Positions 1 to 8,212 of a DNA stretch of 22,565 nucleotides are shown in pieces. The position numbers and the translations under genes are program-made. The DNA lies in contig BOKO01000038.1 of the NCBI GenBank assembly GCA_016861025.1, forward strand, positions 1 to 22,565, read 5' to 3'. The notes under the pieces were generated by a model. That model was not told where the DNA came from. It worked only from the letters and a program-made list of their open reading frames with translations, and did no database searches. Each line of letters starts with the position of its first letter. Position 1 is the stretch's first letter. This DNA is from Chloroflexota bacterium. Its GTDB lineage: Bacteria > Chloroflexota > Anaerolineae > Caldilineales > Caldilineaceae.

Positions 1-3000
1 TTTTCCTGCGCATCACGCGCAGGCCTCATTGAAGCGGTGAGCAGATCGTCTATGTCGGACGCGACGAGCACCGTTTTCCTGCGCATCACGCGCAGGCCTC
101 ATTGAAGCTACCAATCAATGATCGCTTGCTTCGTCAGGTCCGCAGCTTTTCCTGCGCATCACGCGCAGGCCTCATTGAAGCGCAGTCACCATCGCAGCAA
201 GCTTGTTCCAGCGGCCATTTTTCCTGCGCATCACGCGCAGGCCTCATTGAAGCGCGCAACCATGGGCCGAGCGTGGTCCCGATCTCATCTTTTCCTGCGC
301 ATCACGCGCAGGCCTCATTGAAGCTCGTCGATCCAGCGCAGCAGCCCATCGCGCGACACCGGCTTTTCCTGCGCATCACGCGCAGGCCTCATTGAAGCCG
401 CCGAGCGCGCCGCCACCGCGATCCGCACGCACCGTTTTCCTGCGCATCACGCGCAGGCCTCATTGAAGCCTCGGTCGCGAGCGCACCGAGTACGAAGAGG
501 ACAATTTTCCTGCGCATCACGCGCAGGCCTCATTGAAGCGGGTTCGAGTTGCCGTGATCAACTTGGTTCACATAGCCAAGTTTTCCTGCGCATCACGCGC
601 AGGCCTCATTGAAGCGACTTGATGATGTAGATGAAGCAGTTCTTCCGCAGCGCGTTTTCCTGCGCATCACGCGCAGGCCTCATTGAAGCGACGGCTATGT
701 GCAGGTGGATGGCGATGGACCAAAAGGAATTTTCCTGCGCATCACGCGCAGGCCTCATTGAAGCAGGATGACGTCGGTCTGCAGCGCCAGCCCGCCGCCC
801 ATTTTCCTGCGCATCACGCGCAGGCCTCATTGAAGCCAGCTGCACGCCGCGATCCGCGCGGCCGACCGCGCCGCTTTTCCTGCGCATCACGCGCAGGCCT
901 CATTGAAGCGTGCAACGCGTCGCGAGTCCACGGAGACCGCTCGCTTTTCCTGCGCATCACGCGCAGGCCTCATTGAAGCAGGAAGTTGTGATTGCTCGTC
1001 GACGGACGACCTGTGCTTTTCCTGCGCATCACGCGCAGGCCTCATTGAAGCTGGGGCGGCATGATCGCGCTGGCGGCGGTCGAGCTCGTTTTCCTGCGCA
1101 TCACGCGCAGGCCTCATTGAAGCCGGTGCACGTACGGCGCGACGTCGACCGCCGCGCCCCTTTTCCTGCGCATCACGCGCAGGCCTCATTGAAGCTCGGA
1201 AATCGTCAACACGAAGCGCGCCAATTACGTGTTTTCCTGCGCATCACGCGCAGGCCTCATTGAAGCCTCGGCCTTCACGATGGCAGCTTCGCGGGAGATT
1301 TCCTTTTCCTGCGCATCACGCGCAGGCCTCATTGAAGCGCGCGGCGAAGTCTTTCGCTGGCCGCGAGTTTCCTCCTTTTCCTGCGCATCACGCGCAGGCC
1401 TCATTGAAGCGTCCACGCCCTTCACCTGCAAGACCTTCCGCGTGACCCTTTTCCTGCGCATCACGCGCAGGCCTCATTGAAGCCGGACGGGAACGATGCC
1501 CCATTCCTTCAACCCTTCGGTCCTTTTCCTGCGCATCACGCGCAGGCCTCATTGAAGCTCGAGGAGCTGGCATTGGCCGATTACGGCAACGGCACCTTTT
1601 CCTGCGCATCACGCGCAGGCCTCATTGAAGCCCGGCTTGCCCTTCGCCGCTTCATCGCGGGCGAGCGCAACCTTTTCCTGCGCATCACGCGCAGGCCTCA
1701 TTGAAGCGAGGGTCGGTCCAGTTCCTACTTTGCGCGCGAAGTACCTTTTCCTGCGCATCACGCGCAGGCCTCATTGAAGCCGGCGCCAAGAGGAATCGAA
1801 GGTGCTCAACGCCGACCTTTTCCTGCGCATCACGCGCAGGCCTCACTGAAGCAAGAAGGGCGAGGAAGTTCTGACCGAAGGCGATCCGCCTTTTCCTGCG
1901 CATCACGCGCAGGCCTCATTGAAGCAAGGTGGACTTGGAGATGGGGCCGTCCTGGGGCGAGCTCCTTTTCCTGCGCATCACGCGCAGGCCTCATTGAAGC
2001 CGGCACATGAACTCTCCGTCGGACTACTGGAACTATCACCCTTTTCCTGCGCATCACGCGCAGGCCTCATTGAAGTCGCTGATCGAGCGTCGTGAGGCGC
2101 CGCCCGCAACGCCCTTTTCCTGCGCATCACGCGCAGGCCTCATTGAAGTGGAAATGTCGTCGCTGCGCAGCGCGCCGGCGACATCCTTTTCCTGCGCATC
2201 ACGCGCAGGCCTCATTGAAGCCGGCGATCCCCGCTCCATGTCGGCAGCGGAACGGCGCGAACCTTTTCCTGCGCATCACGCGCAGGCCTCATTGAAGCCA
2301 CGCAAGGGAAGGAGAGCCAATGTCCCACGACAACCGCCTTTTCCTGCGCATCACGCGCAGGCCTCATTGAAGCGACGCGCCGATCCGGCTGACCGATGCG
2401 AGCGTCAACCTCGTCCTTTTCCTGCGCATCACGCGCAGGCCTCATTGAAGCGCGGCGCGCTCAACCTGTTCGTCGCTTGCGTAGCGGGCCTTTTCCTGCG
2501 CATCACGCGCAGGCCTCATTGAAGCGGCCCGATCAGTCCCGCGAACTTGCCCCCGATCGCTGGCGGCCTTTTCCTGCGCATCACGCGCAGGCCTCATTGA
2601 AGCGGTCGGCCCGCTATTCCATCGATCCGGACGGGCTCACCGCCTTTTCCTGCGCATCACGCGCAGGCCTCATTGAAGCCTTCGGCGGCGACGTGAGCGC
2701 TGCCGGTGGCTTCTCCCTTTTCCTGCGCATCACGCGCAGGCCTCATTGAAGCGGCGACCCAAGATTTGTCGCCATAGGCGCTGTCATTCGGCCCCTTTTC
2801 CTGCGCATCACGCGCAGGCCTCATTGAAGTCGACCTTTCTTGGCGATCTGCTTCAGCGAGCGCTCGACTTTTCCTGCGCATCACGCGCAGGCCTCATTGA
2901 AGCCATGGTGAGGCCGTTATTGCCTTGGCCGCGGAGCACTTTTCCTGCGCATCACGCGCAGGCCTCATTGAAGCTACAGCGTCGAGTACGTGCGGGTCTG

Positions 3001-3036
3001 GGCCGATCTCCTTTTCCTGCGCATCACGCGCAGGCC
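1..3036 (+). CRISPR. CRISPR array, 41 full repeats plus one truncated repeat, 41 spacers
   Basis: A 35-bp repeat recurs every 70-78 bp. It starts with TTTT, contains a perfect 7-bp palindrome (CCTGCGC, loop ATCAC, GCGCAGG) and ends in GCCTCATTGAAGC. Spacers are 35-43 bp and all look different. The first repeat begins at base 1, so the array may continue to the left. Variant repeats lie only in the right half: one with CACTG (1818-1852) and three ending GAAGT (2042-2076, 2115-2149, 2796-2830). The last repeat (3012-3036) has lost its final 10 bp. Together with the ATTGAAGC 3' end, this points to rightward transcription and a leader outside the window on the left. The GGCCTCATTGAAGC ending reminds me of type I-G (formerly I-U) repeats, but without cas genes the subtype is only a guess. 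From repeat 19 onward the repeat is preceded by a fixed C, usually CC, unlike repeats 2-18. Confidence 0.98.
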
Positions 3037-3151
3037 CGGAGAGCAGCAGGGCCGCGCGAAAACTCCGGCGGCTATAGCGCACAATTTGGCGCCCTAGCGG
3101 AAATGGCAGGCCGTGGTCGGCGAAGACGATCAATACGTCTTGACTATACCA
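3037..3151 (-). pseudogene. possible sulfatase gene fragment
   Basis: Read on the minus strand, this stretch gives about 40 residues resembling the metal-binding segment of the sulfatase/alkaline phosphatase superfamily: DVLIVFADHGLPFP, followed by a Y-x-R-x-x-x-L-L-L-S-G-P stretch that resembles the usual LYDxGxRVPL block. No start codon, no catalytic Cys/Ser motif and no C-terminal half can be seen. The match ends exactly where the truncated last CRISPR repeat begins, so the fragment looks cut off by the event that trimmed the array. The similarity is short and was judged by eye, so it may be chance. Confidence 0.3.
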
Positions 3152-3541
3152 CTCCGCTAGAGCCACCGCCGCGCATTCGTTTCTTCCTCCGGCCCCGCCA
3201 AGCTTCGCCACGGAACGAAAATGGACATTCCGTAACAACCCGACAGGTTTTGCTGTAGAGAAATCAGCCGCTCGGGAACGCCCCCGCGAGGAAGAGCGTC
3301 CGGAAACCATGCAAAAATCTCTGGAGCTGACCGGACGTGGACCACGACGCAGGCGTTGCGTCAACCTCCCTTGAGCAAGAGAGGCTGAGAAGCCGGTTCG
3401 TGGGCCTTGTTCTGACAAGCATTCGCCTGTGTTGGAAAGCGCGCGGAAATGCGCGCTAGAGAGATGTTTTCAAAAGAAAAATAGGCAAAATCAGACCAGT
3501 AAGCTCCGCGACGCCAGTTTCTGCTTCCGACGGTCTCATGC
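3152..3541. other. stretch without a supported gene
   Basis: This stretch lies between the array-side debris and the 3' end of the LysR gene. The open frames here are short, overlap one another on both strands and show no family I recognise. The base composition is slightly less GC-rich than the neighbouring genes. I see no clear leader, terminator or RNA gene. It is probably degraded sequence. Confidence 0.5.
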
Positions 3542-4426
3542 TCAACAGCCATACCGTTCGCGTAGCAGCTTCAGTAGCACACCAAGCGCCGGACTTTCGT
3601 GGTCCGGCCGAAAGTGAGCCCTGCATGGCAATCCGCTGGCGCCGGCGGCGTCGCGCACTTCGCGGATGACAACGTGGCTGGCGCACTCGACGCTGGCCTC
3701 GCATATGAGAGCGATGCCGAGACCGGCGCCCGCGAGCTGCGGCAGTGTCGCATGCGTCACCGCGTGCCGCTGGATGCGCCGCATATCCGCGGACGGCAAT
3801 TTGCTGAGCAGCACGGCCTCCAGCTGCGGTCCTGGGTCGCGTGAGCTGAGGAGAAGCGGCTGATCTGCGAGATCCGTCCAATAGATCGTCTCTTTCCCGG
3901 CAAGAGAGTGTTCAGCTGGCATCGCGACGACGATTTTATCTGACCATGCAGTCGCGCATTGGAGGTCTTTGGAGCCACGGTCGCCGGCGATGAAGGCGAC
4001 ATCAATGAGCCCCGCTCGTGCATGGGCCAGCAGACGAATACGCGAACCCTCGGTCACTTGAATCGCAACAGCTGGCGACTTCTGTTTGAACGCTGCGAGT
4101 GTAGCGCGTATCGGGCCTGCTGACAGTGATGTATGTAGGCCCACTCTCAATTGACCCGCGGCGCCGCGGCGCGTGGCTTTAGCTTCCATCACGATCACAT
4201 CGGCGATCTCGACGATCAGCCGCGCTCCATGCACGAACGCAACGCCCGCATGTGTTGGCGCAGTTCCGTAATTGGTACGCTCGAATAACGGAATGCCAAG
4301 CCATGCCTCCACCGCGCGGATCGATCGCGTTACCTTGGATTGTTCGACTCCCAGGCTGATTGCAGCTTGTCGAAGGCTCGGATGGTCGGCGGCCGCCACG
4401 ATGCAGCGGAGGTGCTTCAAGTCCAT
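3542..4426 (-). CDS. LysR-type transcriptional regulator
   Basis: A protein of 294 residues, the usual LysR length. Residues about 3-61 form the winged helix-turn-helix (MDLKHLRCIV, then SLRQAAISLGVEQSKVTRSI and LGIPLFERT). The rest is the periplasmic-binding-protein-like effector domain, with a typical start near GQLRVGLHTS and a GAGLGIALI segment. I chose the ATG at 4426 rather than one 26 codons upstream because the HTH of this family starts within a few residues of the N-terminus; a GGGAG lies about 12 nt upstream. It follows the hydroxyacid dehydrogenase/leuCD genes on the same strand, with a kinase remnant between. LysR proteins usually control a neighbouring operon in response to a small metabolite, so the flanking catabolic genes are plausible targets, possibly through the 7936-8212 divergent region. 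That link is inference. Confidence 0.93.
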   Translation of the reverse strand: MDLKHLRCIVAAADHPSLRQAAISLGVEQSKVTRSIRAVEAWLGIPLFERTNYGTAPTHAGVAFVHGARLIVEIADVIVMEAKATRRGAAGQLRVGLHTSLSAGPIRATLAAFKQKSPAVAIQVTEGSRIRLLAHARAGLIDVAFIAGDRGSKDLQCATAWSDKIVVAMPAEHSLAGKETIYWTDLADQPLLLSSRDPGPQLEAVLLSKLPSADMRRIQRHAVTHATLPQLAGAGLGIALICEASVECASHVVIREVRDAAGASGLPCRAHFRPDHESPALGVLLKLLRERYGC

Positions 4427-4525
4427 TTTCAGAACGTGCTCCCGCCATGAGCTCGTGCGCTGAGTGCTCGAACCAAACGAGGCGCTTGGAAATGCCCGCC
4501 GCACTGCGACGTTTCCAACGGCCCA

Positions 4526-4825
4526 TCACTCCGCCGGCGCGATGGTAAGAGCAAAGCTTGAGCCTAGCCCAGGCGCACTGCGTATCAGCTCGGCTTCGCC
4601 GCCCATCAACTCCATCAACCGCCGCGTCGGCACAAGACCCAAGCCCATGCCGTCCCCGACCATTGCGCGCCTCGCTTCCGCGGCCACCATCAGCGCAATC
4701 CACAGGGCCGCGAGACGCCAATCGATTATGACGAGAGAAACAAGGCCGACAGCCAACGCAAGCGCTAGGCGCGTCAGACGCTTACTTGAGAAGCGCTCGC
4801 GCAACTCCAAAATCAAGTTTCGCAT
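4526..4825 (-). pseudogene. internally deleted histidine kinase remnant
   Basis: A 99-residue frame that joins two ends of a sensor histidine kinase. Residues 1-51 are a basic start followed by two hydrophobic segments (LALALAVGLVSLVII and LAALWIALMVAAEA), like the membrane anchor of a sensor kinase. Residues 58-99 (DGMGLGLVPTRRLMELMGGE, then GLGSSFALTI) are the G2 box and last strand of a HATPase domain. The PAS/HAMP region, the phospho-acceptor His box and the N and G1 boxes that should lie between them are missing. The joint lies near 4655-4672 and keeps the frame open. It cannot be an active kinase. It starts 28 bp after the hydroxyacid dehydrogenase stop. Confidence 0.7.
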
Positions 4826-4853
4826 CGCTTACCATTCGCCGCGCGACCATGCT

Positions 4854-5861
4854 TCACGCGGTCGGGCGTCCATCAACAACGACGCATTCGAGCGCCGGCC
4901 TGCGTCCGTCGAGAACCGCTACGACGCATTGAGACGCGATCATGTTGGTGCGATCGAGGCCCTCGCGCGTAGACGCGCCGGCATGGGGCGCCGCGACGAC
5001 GTTGTGGAGCGCCAACAAGGCGTCGGTGGTCGGTTTCATGGCGGGATCGCTCTCGCTTTCGAATACATCGAGACCCGCGCCTCCCAATCGACCCTCCTTC
5101 AGCGCCGCCAGCAAGTCCGCGTCGTTTACCAGCCCACCCCGCGCGCAATTGAATACGAATGCGCCTGGTTTCATCTTATCGATCGCCGCCGTATTGATGA
5201 TGTGGCGCGTCTGGGGCGTAAGGGGTGCGTGCAAGCTGACGTAATCGGCCTCGCGTAGGATCGTATCGACGTCGACAAACTTCACGCCGGTCCTTTCCGC
5301 ATAACCCTCGTCAGGATTAATCTCGGAGACCAAAATGTTGGTCTCGAAGCCCTGCAGGCGTTGGACCAGGCTTCGGCCAATTCGACCGAGCCCGATAATG
5401 CCGACCGTCTTGCGATAGAGGTCGGTCCCAAGAAGGATCTTCCACGAGCCCGCTTGCATTTGCGCGTGCGCTTCCCGGAAGCGGCGGCCGAGCGCGATCA
5501 TCATGCCGATCACTTGATCGGCGACCGTGGCGTCGTTGCCGCCGGCGGCAATCGTCACCACACGTCCCAGATCGCGCGCTGCTTCGATGTCAACGCGCTC
5601 ATAACCCACGCCGCGACGCGACACGATCTTCAGGTCAGGCAGCGCGGCAAGGACTTCACGCGTGATCCGCGCGTGTCCAACGATCCAGCCCTCTGCGCCA
5701 TCGAGCAACTCCTTGATCGCTGCGAGGTCGAGCGTCGCCTCGGTGAAGCCTTCCGGCATTTTGGCTATCACCACGTCGCAATTGCTCGCGCGCAGATAGG
5801 CGATCGATCCTTCGTCAAAGAAGTTTTGCGTAACGACGACGCGCCGCGTGTTCGATGGCAT
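4854..5861 (-). CDS. D-isomer-specific 2-hydroxyacid dehydrogenase (NAD-dependent)
   Basis: A protein of 335 residues in the family of D-3-phosphoglycerate, glyoxylate and hydroxypyruvate reductases. The Rossmann fold carries GLGRIG at 157-162. The expected catalytic triad is present: Arg241 in NCARGGLVND, Glu268 in GAGLDVFESE and His293 in APHAGAST. It would interconvert a D-2-hydroxy acid and its 2-oxo acid in the cytoplasm. It lacks the C-terminal ACT/ASB domains of SerA, so it is the short catabolic type, and I cannot assign a substrate. The gene starts 12 bp after leuD and shares its strand, so it is probably the third gene of a leuC-leuD-dehydrogenase operon. The product of a LeuCD-type isomerase is itself a 2-hydroxy acid, which makes a sequential role likely. 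Confidence 0.95.
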   Translation of the reverse strand: MPSNTRRVVVTQNFFDEGSIAYLRASNCDVVIAKMPEGFTEATLDLAAIKELLDGAEGWIVGHARITREVLAALPDLKIVSRRGVGYERVDIEAARDLGRVVTIAAGGNDATVADQVIGMMIALGRRFREAHAQMQAGSWKILLGTDLYRKTVGIIGLGRIGRSLVQRLQGFETNILVSEINPDEGYAERTGVKFVDVDTILREADYVSLHAPLTPQTRHIINTAAIDKMKPGAFVFNCARGGLVNDADLLAALKEGRLGGAGLDVFESESDPAMKPTTDALLALHNVVAAPHAGASTREGLDRTNMIASQCVVAVLDGRRPALECVVVDGRPTA

Positions 5862-5873
5862 CTAGTGTTTGTC

Positions 5874-6491
5874 CTATGACGGCCGAAGCCACGGATTCTG
5901 GGCGAAGTGCATGTCTTCAAACAGCGCGATGGCTTCGCGGCCCTCAAGCGTCACGCCAATGGCGTCGAGGCCCCGCATAAGTGCGGTCTTGCGGCTTTCA
6001 TCGATTTGGTAACGGATGACAGAATCCTCGGTCGTGATCGTTTGGTTTACAAGATCCACGCAGAAATGGTTCCGTTTGGGATCAGTGGCAGCGGCCATCA
6101 ATAAGGCCACATCGCTTGAAGAGGCTTCGATCGCGAGCAAACCGTTGCGGGCGCAATTATCGAAGAAAATACCTGCGAATGTCGTTCCTATGAGCGCGCG
6201 GATACCGAATTGACGCAAACCCCACACGGCATGCTCGCGGCTCGACCCGCAGCCAAAATTCGGACCCACAACAAGGAAGCGCGTGTCCCGCCACGCCGTT
6301 TTGTTGAGGATAAAATCCGGGTTGGGCGCACCGTTCTCGGCAAAACGCAGTCCGTAAAAAAGGCCGGCGTCGAGCCCAGCGCGATCAATGCCCTTCAAGA
6401 ACTGCTTAGGCATGATGACGTCTGTGTCGATATTGGCCGCCGGCATCGGCGCGGCCAAGCCAAACGATGCCGCAAAATGCTCAAAGCCCAT
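5874..6491 (-). CDS. leuD: 3-isopropylmalate dehydratase small subunit-like (LeuD)
   Basis: A protein of 205 residues, matching the usual ~200 of LeuD. The N-terminus (AANIDTDVIMPKQFLK) and the swivel-domain signature NFGCGSSREHA are clear, followed by FFDNCARNGLL and GLDAIGVTLE. It pairs with LeuC to form the aconitase-type hydro-lyase. I chose the ATG at 6491, which gives MGFEHFAASFGL and aligns with known LeuD N-termini. Earlier in-frame ATGs fall inside a small tandem repeat and encode residues (CAQWMCPQW) foreign to the family. With this start the gene overlaps the end of leuC by 11 bp, which suggests translational coupling. No leuA or leuB lies nearby, so the pair may serve a related catabolic substrate such as a methyl- or aryl-malate instead of leucine synthesis. 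Confidence 0.93.
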   Translation of the reverse strand: MGFEHFAASFGLAAPMPAANIDTDVIMPKQFLKGIDRAGLDAGLFYGLRFAENGAPNPDFILNKTAWRDTRFLVVGPNFGCGSSREHAVWGLRQFGIRALIGTTFAGIFFDNCARNGLLAIEASSSDVALLMAAATDPKRNHFCVDLVNQTITTEDSVIRYQIDESRKTALMRGLDAIGVTLEGREAIALFEDMHFAQNPWLRPS

Positions 6492-7935
6492 GCGCCACAT
6501 CCATTGCGGGCACATCCATTGCGCGCACATCGGCTAGACGTCCGGCGACAGCGGCCGCAGCCACCATCGCCGGACTCATCAGGTGCGTTCGCCCCCTGGC
6601 GCCCTGACGACCCTCGAAATTGCGGTTGGTGCTCGAAGCGCAGCGCTCCTCCGGCGCCAGCACATCATCGTTCATGGCAAGACACATGGAGCATCCGGCT
6701 TGACGCCATTCAAAGCCGGCGCTTTTGAAGATGAGGTCCAGCCCTTCGGCCTCGGCCTGACGCCGGACCGAGCTTGAGCCCGGCACGATCATCGCGCGCA
6801 CATGCGGCGCGACTTTGCGGCCGCGCAGCACGAAGGCAGCTTCGCGCAGATCCTCGATGCGGGCGTTGGTGCAAGAGCCGATGAAAGCGCGGTCGATCTT
6901 GATCGATGAGATAGATTGGCCCGGCGCTAGACCCATATAGTCAAGGGCTCGCTCATAATCGCGGCGCTTGTCTGCATCGCCAAGGGTTCTTGGATCCGGG
7001 ATCGCGGCGGAGATTGGCATGCTCTGATCCGGACTGGTGCCCCATGTCACCATGGGCTCGATGCTGGTCAGGGGGAGATCGACTTCCCTATCGAACTCGG
7101 TCGCGTCATCGGACTTCAGCCTCCGCCAAGCGGCGACCGCCCGCTCCCACGCCTCACCTCGCGGCGCGCGTGGTTTGTCAGCGACGTAGGCGAAAACGGC
7201 TTCATCGGGCGCGGCTATCGCGCCCCGCGCGCCGCACTCTACGGCCATGTTGCAGATCGTCATGCGCCCTTCGACGGAAAGGTCGCCGAGCCCTGCGCCG
7301 GCGAACTCTATGGCGTAGCCGGTGGCCCCGGATGCGCCGATCTTGCGGATCAACGCCATGACAATGTCTTTTGCGGTGATGCCCTGCGGACGTCTCCCGC
7401 TCAGGTTCACCCGCATATTCTTGAGCCGGCGATAGATGACCGTCTGCGTCGCCAAGTAATGCTCAATGTCTGAGGTTCCAATGCCGAAGCCGAGCGCGCC
7501 AAACGCGCCATAAGTGGTGGTGTGGCTGTCGCCTGCCGCCACCGTCATGCCAGGCATGATGGCGCCCAGCTCTGGCATCACCACATGCTCGATGCCCTGC
7601 ATGGGATGCAACACATCGAACAACTCGATGCCGAACTCTGCGCAATTCTTCGCAAAGTAGTCGGTCTGCAATTGCCCGCCGGGATCCGGCATTGTCCGGG
7701 TGCGCCCTGCAGCGGTCGGGTTGACGTGATCGACCACACCCAGCGCCGCTTCTGGACGCCACACCCGTCGGTGGGCCTCGCGCAAGCCGGAAAAGGCTTG
7801 CGGGCTTGTGTATTCGTTCAAAACAGTCCGATCGATGTAGAGCAGCAGCAGGCCAGAGGCGGCGTCGAGCATACGAACAGAGTGCGCATCGACGATCTTG
7901 TCGTATAGCGTTCGGTGGGCCCGCTCAGGCTTCAT
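6481..7935 (-). CDS. leuC: 3-isopropylmalate dehydratase large subunit-like (LeuC)
   Basis: A protein of 484 residues of the aconitase family. The [4Fe-4S] ligands are Cys355 (GSCTNARIEDLR), Cys415 and Cys418 (AGCSMCLAMND). Other family blocks are LLYIDR, TSPQAFSGLR, PGMTVAAGDSHT, GALGFGIGTS and CASSTNRNFEGRQG. With LeuD it would isomerise a 2-substituted malate to a 3-substituted malate through a dehydrated intermediate. The region around residues 70-83 (DHVNPTAAGRTRT) differs from the DHNVST block of E. coli LeuC, which may reflect another substrate. The C-terminus carries a short DVRAMDVPAMDVAHG duplication. The conserved TLYDKIVDAHSV begins 8 residues after the ATG, so the start is well placed. 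It is the first gene of a minus-strand operon, divergent from the FMN dehydrogenase. Confidence 0.93.
   Translation of the reverse strand: MKPERAHRTLYDKIVDAHSVRMLDAASGLLLLYIDRTVLNEYTSPQAFSGLREAHRRVWRPEAALGVVDHVNPTAAGRTRTMPDPGGQLQTDYFAKNCAEFGIELFDVLHPMQGIEHVVMPELGAIMPGMTVAAGDSHTTTYGAFGALGFGIGTSDIEHYLATQTVIYRRLKNMRVNLSGRRPQGITAKDIVMALIRKIGASGATGYAIEFAGAGLGDLSVEGRMTICNMAVECGARGAIAAPDEAVFAYVADKPRAPRGEAWERAVAAWRRLKSDDATEFDREVDLPLTSIEPMVTWGTSPDQSMPISAAIPDPRTLGDADKRRDYERALDYMGLAPGQSISSIKIDRAFIGSCTNARIEDLREAAFVLRGRKVAPHVRAMIVPGSSSVRRQAEAEGLDLIFKSAGFEWRQAGCSMCLAMNDDVLAPEERCASSTNRNFEGRQGARGRTHLMSPAMVAAAAVAGRLADVRAMDVPAMDVAHGL
6496..6531. repeat. 15-bp tandem duplication at the leuC/leuD junction
   Basis: CACATCCATTGCGGG (6496-6510) is followed directly by CACATCCATTGCGCG (6511-6525) and a partial third copy. 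It adds residues to the LeuC C-terminus and creates spurious in-frame ATGs in front of leuD. Confidence 0.85.
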
Positions 7936-8212
7936 GCCCTATGGCGCTAACAGATCATACGGGCGAGGTGGGATGCGAACTTCGTATGATATCATGCCGC
8001 GCTTGTATTGGCCTATCCCTCCCAACCTTCGTAACTTTTTGCAGGTCGGCAGAAAAAAGGGCCTTGACTGGCTTTGGCGACTTTATCGTCGCTCGCACGC
8101 TGATGCGCCAGAGAGCGCTCCCCAGGGAAGCAAGGGCGAGCTGGGAGGCTGATTTTGTTCGCTCAGAGCGGCCGAGCGTTCGATATCGGCGCAATGGAAC
8201 GAAGAAGAAGCA
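7936..8212. promoter_or_regulatory. divergent promoter/operator region with palindromes
   Basis: A 277-bp gap separates leuC (minus) from the FMN dehydrogenase gene (plus), so it must hold at least two promoters. ATCATACG (7954-7961) and CGTATGAT (7983-7990) form an 8-bp inverted repeat with centres 29 bp apart. The second arm overlaps a perfect 10-bp palindrome, ATGATATCAT (7986-7995). These lie just upstream of leuC and could be a binding site for a regulator such as the LysR protein of this cluster. I could not place a convincing -35/-10 pair. No small gene is supported here. Confidence 0.5.

Noticed and set aside
102..2884. Many open frames on both strands inside the array (repeated PAHHAQASLK or RPARDAQEK peptides)
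   Set aside because: They are translations of the CRISPR repeat and change with each spacer; none is a gene.
3456..3881. 141-codon minus-strand frame over the LysR 3' end
   Set aside because: Alternate frame of the LysR gene, rich in Arg, with no start signal.
4464..5258. 264-codon plus-strand frame across the kinase remnant and the hydroxyacid dehydrogenase
   Set aside because: It overlaps the NAD-binding enzyme antisense and has no recognisable domain.
8064..8092. TTGACT followed by TATCGT as a promoter for the FMN dehydrogenase operon
   Set aside because: The spacing is only 14 bp and there is no extended -10, so it does not fit a sigma-70 promoter well.
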